This document shows positions 57,003 through 64,000 of a stretch of DNA of 64,000 bases, one piece after another. The position numbers were made by a program, and so were the translations under genes. This DNA comes from Ornithodoros turicata (taxonomy: Eukaryota; Arthropoda; Arachnida; Ixodida; Argasidae). Location: NCBI RefSeq assembly GCF_037126465.1, contig NC_088201.1:133948052-134012051 (forward strand), given 5' to 3'. Numbering within the stretch: the stretch's first letter is position 1; each line of letters opens with the position of its first letter. Under the pieces are notes generated by a model. It worked only from the letters and a program-made list of their open reading frames with translations, searched no databases and was not told the DNA's origin.

Positions 57003-57992
57003 GAATGCATTCAAAGCCGGGCACGTCGGCAGTAGCACACGCCAATAATCCTGTTAACTCTGTGGCGTAGTTCTCCCGGTCGTGATGTACTGTTCGGGAC
57101 ACGGTTAGCTAAAATCACTTGTCAGTATTTCACCGTCCCATATTACCTTGGCTGCGCTTGAAAGTGTCATGGCAATATTGTATTTGAAAGTGGACCATGT
57201 GCAGCACGTGTTTATTACGCGAAAGAAACAGTCTTGTACCACCTGTATATTTGAGATGCGATAAACCACGTACTGCTGATTTTAGACAGCCGTGTCCCCT
57301 ACAGTACATCGTGTGCTCCGCACTCCACGTTTGTTGTGGGCTATCCCGAGTTGTGCTGAGAGGGAACCTTCCGTTTTGCGAACATATGTAGGTCATAGCA
57401 TGGGCTATATAACTACAAAATATGAAGGAAATCGGAGGTGGGGTTTTTGAGAAACGAGAGTCCAAAAAACCCAATTTTTGAAAACATAGTTGTACTCTAC
57501 ACCGCCTTGACAAAAGTGGACAAGGTACAGACATGTAAATTTGACATCAATTTAAAGAGCACGCTCCTACCTACACAGCGGTACCTCATATATATCGATG
57601 GCGTATATAGCAGGAGTACAGCGTAAGAACAAATGCGAGCAAAATGTGAATTTTGTTGCAACTTTGGCGATCTTTAATTAAAGATCAAAATAGAAGTGAC
57701 CGATGCTGTTTACACACGCTGAAAGTCGTTGTACCTGAGATATTGTGCAAAAAATCTATAGTTTGGGACCGTCCGATGGGTAGGAATAAAGTGTCAAAGT
57801 CGTTCCGTCAGAAAGCTCTGTCACCGAGTCAATTTCTTTGGGATTTTTTTTTTCGGGCGGATCACAACACATAGAGCCAAAATGTTTGTTGCTCCTGTGT
57901 GTATGCGTGTTGCGGCGCAACATATATTTTTTCAAGGGAAATCGGTGATGGTGTCCGGACCACCCTGCCCGAGTTGAGATGGAATCACCCAG

Positions 57993-58430
57993 CAGCGATA
58001 TAAAATACAAAACGGTATCATTTGTATATTACTCACTCAACATAAAGTTGTCTATTGTGTCAGCCCTTTCTTGTTCTGAAAAAAAAAAAGACCGTTCGCC
58101 TCTCGAATTCCTTCAAACCGGCCGTACAAACTCAGCGCATGCGTACTATGATAATACTGAGACTTAGTTCGTCGAGCGCCTATAGGAGGAAAACCCTGTC
58201 TGAGTCGCAACTTTGAAGGCCCTGGGTGCATCAGGATTAACACTCACACATCGTGCCGTGGTTGGTATGTGGCCTGGAGGACGTAATGAACAAAAATAGG
58301 TCATGACATTTCCAGAATTTCACTGTCTTTGTCGAAAAATCGTAGTCTACACATGGGCGCTCTGCAAAAATCGACGGAATCCCCATAGGCGCAATGCACT
58401 AAAATTCATTTGGTCAGGGTGCACTAGGTT

Positions 58431-58476
<46 letters not shown>

Positions 58477-58645
58477 AATATATCACGCACTTGGTTTGCA
58501 GATTTGTTTTGTTCAGTTTCGGTTTCGAATCTGTTTGCCAACGCGGCTTAATTCACCATCGTAGTTCTGATCTCACAATGCATATTACGTGGGAACCGTT
58601 TAGCGAACAGGTGTGTATGGTATCCTAGAATGCCCGCCATAAGGT
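57993..58645. other. Unassigned stretch with (TA)n(GA)n microsatellite
   Basis: The compound microsatellite runs from about 58430 to 58477. An A homopolymer lies at 58080-58090. No gene is supported. Confidence 0.7.
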
Positions 58646-58649
58646 GTGT

Positions 58650-60250
58650 CTACGGTGTGGAAGGAGCGCCACCACCAACGAGCGCTGACGACACTTGATT
58701 ACTGGCCAGATCCGCGAGGTCCACTTGTACGTTGACCGCAGTGGCTCGACTGACAGTTGACTGGGCTCGAAGATGGTCATCAGACAGCTGGGACCTCAGC
58801 TCAGTCTTGTTGATATTTACCATTGAAAAGCACTGCTCGCATGCGTATTGCTTCCAAACATCGACAGAACACGACAGACATCTGGCAGGGAAACGATCCT
58901 GTGTGCATATTTGTAGAACTCGGGAGTGCCGATTCCGTCAAACTTTTGTCGCAGTGTGGAATTGCACTGGAGATGTATTAGTTCTATTTGGAACTCATGC
59001 CTATAACGTCTTCTGGAAGAATTGAAAAGGGGTCGGCGAGCATTTTAAACATCGCCACGAGGATCTCAACCTTGACATGAACTCTCGCCGCAGCACCGAC
59101 ACTGCCGACGGGTATGCGAAGCATGACAATCTCTATAATACACGACCATAACACTCGCCCGTTCGCCTATGGGACTTCCGTCCGCGGCTGGAGGAGCGGA
59201 AGTGACGTATTTACGCGCGGAGCGGTCGCCAGGGGCGCCACTTGCCGTACCCAGAAGAGATGGTCGTACGTGATGCGAGGCGATTCCTCGTTCTTGTAGT
59301 CAATGGCTTTTGGAAAAGGAAAGCGGAAGAGATCATTCGGCGTGAGCTGTTTCTCCCAAGCTTTCAACTTTCGCACAAAACCTTCGACGCTGTCGTACAT
59401 CTCTGTGATCAAGCAAGATTTCCCCTGCAGGCATTCAGAATGTTCAGGTGGTTAGCTATGTCGAGGAGAAACGTCAGGTCACGCAACAATTCGGGGTCGG
59501 CCATTTCAGGGCATTCCTTCCCCTTGTTGTGAAGAAATTCCTTGATTTCATCCCGAAGATCGAAGAAACGTTGAAGTACTTTCGTCCTGCAGAGCCATCT
59601 GACCGCGGTATGATAAGGAATGTCTTTGTACGTGGCATCCAAGTTTCGAAGGAAATCGGAAAACAGACGATGATTCAAGCCTCTCTAGCGAATGAAGTTA
59701 ACGGTCTTGACGACAACCTCCATGACGTGCTTAAACTTAACTACGCGGTAGTGCAATGCATCTTGATGTTGGATACAATGAATTGCTGGAAGGTTCCCCC
59801 ACTTAAGACCTGCTGCTTCGATGGTGCCTTTTGCCGCGCTCCACAGGTCACTCCCCGTTGTTGTTCCTTCCAGAGGAAGCAGATCCAACAGTTCCTCGTA
59901 TATGGCCAAGTCATGCGTGAACACCATGTACCGGGCAGTATCATTTATGTCAGTGGATCCCTCAAGTGCCAAGGAATATGCACACACATTTTTGGAACTA
60001 TCGCGCAGCTGTGTTTCCAAGTCTGCACCCATGTCCTTAACCCGCTTAGCGAGAGAATTTGCAGAAAGACTAATCTTCTCAAAATAATATTCTGAATAAG
60101 ACAGCTCTTGATAACAGGACCTTCTGTGAAGGGTTTTGACGCTTTTGTGATGAACTGCGACTGGGCGAAGCTTGCTTCAACGGGAACCTCACTTTCGCTG
60201 TTAAAGGAAACACCTGCCACAGCCTGCCTCTTTGTTGGTGTTTTCTTTAG
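58650..60250 (-). pseudogene. hAT transposase (ZBED5/GTF2IRD2-like), several breaks
   Basis: From right to left the minus strand reads EASFAQSQFITKASKPFTEG, MGADLETQLRDSSKNVCAYS, LALEGSTDINDTARYMVF, ELLDLLPLEGTTTGSDLW, FKHVMEVVVKTVNFIR, LNHRLFSDFL, VRWLCRTKVLQRFF, LTFLLDIANHLNILN and MYDSVEGFVRKLKAWEKQL. Near 58830 the dimerisation motif CEQCFSMVNINKTELRS and DDHLRAQSTVS ends the protein. This is the ZBED5-like hAT type, including the first catalytic Asp (DGST-type, here EGST). Frameshifts and short deletions separate the blocks, and the BED finger is not seen. Element ends were not located. Confidence 0.8.
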
Positions 60251-60341
60251 ATACAGATCCTAAAGAAAATACAGCTGAAGGTTTAAATTAATGCAGATTT
60301 TTGATCAAAATCACCAGCATTCTCACCCGCTGAGGGTTTAA

Positions 60342-61109
60342 AGGTACCGTAAAGCAGCACCGATCAAATGTCATTTAGTGTGGCTATTCGATAGTCCAAG
60401 CCAACAGGACAAAAACTGTGCAAGTTTCATTCCAATCGACGATGCAATTAATTAGAAAATTACAGTTAAAGGTTACGGACAACACTGTACTAGGTATTCG
60501 AAATGAATCCGTACTCCTGCCACATACGGCGGCAACCACATTGCATGCGTAGGACACTGGGCCCGACATAACAATCCACCACAATCCACCTCAAAGCCCG
60601 CCCCTGCAATCCACACAACTATCCACATCTGAGGATAAGCGGATAAGCGAACGGAAATGCCGTTGAAAAAAAAATGTGTCAGACGTTCAAGAAGCCAGAC
60701 AGCGTCGGGACTTGTTTGTTCACAGAGAGAGTTTGTTCGTTCGAAAGAGGCCGCGAACAGAAGGAGCGCGCAGGCGCAGCAGAGACGTAGGGAGAGCCTC
60801 CATCGAACAGGGGCCGGCGTAAATAGGGCCGGCGTGCATAGGTAAATAGGGAAACTAATATTATGGTTACTAAAATAACGAAGTTTCGATGTAATAGGGT
60901 GTAATACCAATTTTCAGTGTTGCCCGCTGTACAGGGGGTTGTTTGACACCAGGCGTCGCACCGCTCCACTACGCCTCATTTTTCATGGCAAATTAAAAAT
61001 ATTTATAGCGCGTTGTCGGTCGTATGGTTCCGCATATGGTATTTAGGAGCAACAAAGTCTCTAGTCACATCACCGGCATATCATGCTTGTCTACTGCTTT
61101 ACAGTACCT
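60342..61109. mobile_element. 768-bp TTAA-flanked MITE
   Basis: The inverted ends AGGTACCGTAAAGCAGCACC and CTACTGCTTTACAGTACCT lie beside TTAA on both sides (60338-60341 and 61110-61113). TTAA duplication suggests a Kolobok or piggyBac derivative. The ends differ from the Kolobok copies above beyond the first few bases. No coding sequence is supported. Confidence 0.87.
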
Positions 61110-61379
61110 TTAACTTGGTGCGTTTCTTTTTTCTTTTTTTTCTCTCTATCAGCTTTGGCTGAAGATATGCTGACGGTTCCTTCTGGGATTGCTGTCGATG
61201 TGGGTGCGATCAGGAACTTTTCAGGCCAATCAGTCTTTCGGCGGACTCCGGGGGCGCCAATTTTAAAAACAAACAAACAAAAGTGGTTTGTGGATTCGAA
61301 AGATTGGATTCACCGTGTTGGGCACTGGGATTCGGATTCCCGAATCTTGAATTCCTACCTAGGATTCGGTTGGCCCATC

Positions 61380-61800
61380 CCTAATAGATGCCCACCAGTT
61401 ATGTGGGAGCATACAGCACACATTGAGAGCTTCGTCACAGGGAGAAGCGACAGCACGTACATCTCTATTTTTTACGACGCAGATTTTGATGCGGGACGTC
61501 TTGAGTTACACCGGGACATGGCGATCGATACTGCTAAGCAGTGTTGCGTCGTGCCCTTGAAAACAAGATGCTGTAGAACTCTTCTCGGTCGATGACGGCA
61601 GCCATATGAGAGACCTTTTACCGGAAATGACGGAACTCTTAAAAATCGCACGGGCCATTCAACTGACAACGTGCACGCCAGAAAGATCGTTCGCCTGCCT
61701 CCTTCGCATCGAAACATGTTTGTGATCAACAATGTTCCAAGCCCGACTGAACCATTTGGCGCGTCTGCACGGCAGCAAAGAGCTGGCTCGCAAATGAAAC
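61380..61800 (+). pseudogene. hAT transposase C-terminal remnant
   Basis: Plus-strand frames include ESFVTGRSDSTYISIFYDAD and, after a frameshift, LPEMTELLKIARAIQ, TTCTPERSFACLLRIET and STMFQARLNHLARLHG. The ERSFS-type motif followed by RLN.L is the hAT dimerisation domain of the ZMYM/ZBED 'zinc finger MYM-like' type. Upstream parts are lost. It is a different hAT lineage from the one at 58650-60250. Confidence 0.7.
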
Positions 61801-62300
61801 CTTGATACAATTGCAGACGAGTTCATAGGACGGTCCGCAGGAACACATTTTTCACCATGGCGTAAGAATTGTTTCTAATCTCATTTCGTTTCACTCATAA
61901 TTTCAGTGTAGATATCGAATAAAAATTGCGAGACGCACATACAACAGTCTCTAGTCTTTCTAGGGACAGTTACCCCCCCCCACCTACAACCTACATACAA
62001 CAACTACATTCTCTCGGGCCCATGTCAATCAGACAGAGATCACTGCAAGTTTTGGAATCCGTGTACTCGAAGCGCGTAACAAAAATACTGCAAAACGTAT
62101 CCAAGAAAATTTTGCCTTGTGCAGTAGTTAGAAATTTCGCGCACGGCAAAACTAAAGGCGTAAAGGTCGCCCTACAAGAGGGAAGTCCTGTGATGCCCCC
62201 ACAGTGTGGAATACGCACGCGTAACATGGAGGAGCTCATCGGGAAAACCGTGCTCTTGTCACCTCCCCCATACATAAATACAGCATACATTTGGGCATAC
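61801..62300. other. Unassigned stretch
   Basis: AATAAA at 61918 may be a poly(A) signal of the hAT remnant. A C run lies at 61974-61981. Overlapping frames on both strands (61926-62462) match nothing I know. Confidence 0.5.
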
Positions 62301-62304
62301 ATGC

Positions 62305-63066
62305 ATAATAATAATAATAATAATAATGTTTTATTGGTGCCAAGAACGGTCGTGACTACCCTAATGTTGGCGCACACAAATACAATACAATGCACTAAAA
62401 ATATACACAATATACATACAAATACGATAACACAATATGCAAATACAGACAATATGCACTAACAACAAGACACGATCTATGCAATCACAAAAAGAACTGT
62501 ACATGAAAAAAAAATGTACATGACTTGAATTGAAAACAAGAAAAGAGCACACGCACATTGTAATGTGAGAAAGACATGCAATCGCACGGCAACAAAAGGG
62601 AAGTTATCAGAAAAAGTCAAAGAAAAGAAAGTTCCGAAAAATGAGAAAAGATATGGCACCTAAATCACGTACATTGTGATGAAAAAATATCAAGAGATGA
62701 AGGAAGCGAGTTAAACTAAATTTGGCACCTTGTAGGGGACCATTGGGACAGCAGTGGTTGACATAGAACGTTGGGGGGTTCTGCAGAACAGCACGTGGGA
62801 GACAAAAATTTAGGCGGCCTAACAGAAAAGGGGAATCAAATATGGAGCGCACACATTTATAAAGAAATATCATGTCATGAATGTGGCCGCGATTAACAAG
62901 AGGGAGCAAGTGCAGGTAATTTGAAAGCTTGTCATAGTCATTAGATAAAAATGCGGCGACATTTCACAAGAAACGCGAATGAATAACATGAAGTGCCCTC
63001 TTTTGCACAGCTTCAAGACGTTTGATATCGGTAACACATAAAGCATTCCATACCACTACATACATA
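62305..63066 (-). pseudogene. 3' end of a CR1/RTE-like LINE
   Basis: On the minus strand, near 63050-62940, RLEAVQKRALHVIHS-like sequence is readable, followed by LLPLVNRGHIHDMIFLYKCV, SPFLLGRLNFCLPR and FLIFRNFLFF before a stop. This is the post-RT C-terminal region of CR1/RTE-type LINEs. The 3' terminus is an (ATT)n tail on the minus strand (62305-62328 on the plus strand is ATAATAAT). It is cut at its 5' side by a mariner at 63067. Confidence 0.65.
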
Positions 63067-64000
63067 CGAGGGGTGTTCAAGTCAAACGGGGACTTTTCAT
63101 GTTTCGCAAAAGTAAAATGAACTTTCAGGCGAGAAATTAGTTTTATTTTTCAATGTAATCTCCAGCTGCACTAATGCACTTGTCCTAGCGTTTCACGAGG
63201 GCTTAGATGCCAGCAGCGTAGAAATCCTTACCGGCGCGTAGCAGCCATGATCGGACTACATTCTTGACCTCGTCGCCGCAGTTGAAGTGGCGGCCTCCAA
63301 CGAACGCCTTCAGTGGCCCAAAGAGAGGGGAATCGCTGGGGGCGAGTGGCTGGACTGTAATGGGGATGTGGCAGCAACTCCCAGCCAAGTTCCTGTAAGG
63401 TGCGTGTCGTGAGATGCGTGTTACGCGGGCGTGCATTATCCTGTAGAAGGACTCCTTTGCTGATGAGGCCCAGCCGCTTTTGCTTCAGCGCCTTATGCAC
63501 ATCCCTGAGAACCTGGCAGTAATATGCACTATTGATGTTGGTACCACTGGGCAGAAAATCAACATTAACAACTCCAGCCTTGTCCTAGAAAACCATGGCC
63601 ATGACCTCACCCGCAGACGGGGTGTTTCGGAACTTCTTGGGAGCTGGCGAACCCAGATGCTTCACTGTTTTGATGCGCGTCTAAACTCAGGAGTGAAATG
63701 GTGCACCCACGTTTCATCGCACGTGATGATACGATCAAGGAACGGCTGTCCTTCATTATCGAAACGGTACCTTAGCTCTTGGGAGATTTCCAGTCTTCTC
63801 TGCCGGTCAAACACGGAGAGCTGCCTCGGGACCCAACGGGCACTAACTTCCCGAAACTGGAGGTGTTCATGAATGATAGTGTTCAACGTTCCCACAGAAA
63901 GGTCCGTTTTTCGAGCCAGGAGACATGTTATCCGTCGGTCCTTGAGGATCAGGCGCTCCACAAGTTGGATGTTCTCAGTAACTCTGACACTGGGCTCTGA
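63067..64000 (-). mobile_element. mariner DNA transposon, 3' part (runs off window)
   Basis: The end CGAGGGGTGTTCAAGTCAAA begins right after TA (63065-63066) and matches the usual mariner TIR pattern. The minus strand carries a broken DD34D transposase. The other end is outside the window. It is inserted into a LINE tail. Confidence 0.85.
63203..64000 (-). pseudogene. mariner transposase (DD34D), frameshifted, partial
   Basis: The minus strand reads RRITCLLARKTDLSVGTLN, RWVPRQLSVFDRQRRLEISQ and ITCDETWVHHFTPE with the first catalytic Asp. Then NSAYYCQVLRDV and LLQDNARPRNTHL with the second Asp (the usual His of DNARPH is Arg), WELLPHPHYSP and, in another frame, LAPSDSPLFGPLKAF with the third Asp, then VKNVVRSWL. 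Stops and at least two frameshifts interrupt it. The N-terminal helix-turn-helix lies beyond 64000. Confidence 0.85.

Larger units (their letters stand above)
53565..57992. mobile_element. DNA transposon with ~200-bp TIRs, split by a LINE
   Basis: The left arm (53565-53760) starting CAGGGTGATTCCATCTCAAC and the right arm (57795-57992) ending GAGATGGAATCACCCAG are inverted copies over about 195 bp. Shared internal blocks are GGTGGTCCGGACACCATCACC and CAAACATTTTGGCTCTATGTG. After removing the LINE (53798-56906) about 1.3 kb remains, with no transposase seen. The ends resemble other CAGGGTG-type Tc1/mariner-like TIRs, but no TA or other target duplication is obvious. The interior 57003-57760 is non-coding as far as I can tell. 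Confidence 0.8.

Noticed and set aside
61926..62462. Frames of 178 and 153 residues on opposite strands
   Set aside because: Low-complexity (AAT)n and hydrophobic composition, with no domain on either strand.

Overview
The window looks like intergenic nuclear DNA of a large arthropod genome, most likely a chelicerate such as an ixodid tick. That placement is inferred from the repertoire (RNase H-bearing LINEs, P2X7-like and DUF4806 transposon genes, mariner, Kolobok), from introns inside transposon genes, and from the absence of any bacterial operon structure. I found no host protein gene, rRNA or tRNA that I can support. Nearly everything recognisable is a transposable element, a nested insertion in one, or a tandem repeat.

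Layout. 1-10548: an array of about 110-bp repeats is split by a Gypsy retrotransposon on the minus strand (1531-10345, target duplication GTAC). The Gypsy element is itself broken by a THAP-domain P-type transposon (3232-5730) and by a 1001-bp terminal-inverted-repeat (TIR) element inside its 5' LTR (9269-10269). 11030-24735: an RNase H-bearing LINE on the minus strand is split by an 8-kb TIR element (11701-19720) that carries 81-bp subterminal repeats and an intron-containing DUF4806 gene, which in turn hosts a decayed Kolobok copy (14886-17602). 25600-30240: a LINE 3' fragment, a hAT MITE and a Helentron-like Pif1/EEP fragment. 33290-39260: two GTGAGG-rich arrays flank a DD41D mariner-like transposon (33870-37591) that holds hAT and Harbinger MITEs.

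40549-52000: two minisatellite arrays, the second split by a 9.1-kb Kolobok element (42762-51901, TTAA duplication). This is the highlight of the window. It carries a multi-exon THAP transposase gene on the plus strand and, converging on it from the minus strand, a three-exon gene for a P2X7 'ballast'-like zinc-binding protein whose splice sites keep one reading frame. 51999-64000: a truncated Gypsy element, a long-TIR element with a 5'-truncated LINE inserted in it, two hAT transposase remnants, a TTAA MITE, a third LINE tail and a mariner running off the right edge.

The elements do not form a pathway. They form a nested stratigraphy in which target duplications give the relative order of insertion. 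Several perfect, spacerless palindromes recur at unrelated elements and suggest either fold-back template switching or an assembly artefact.
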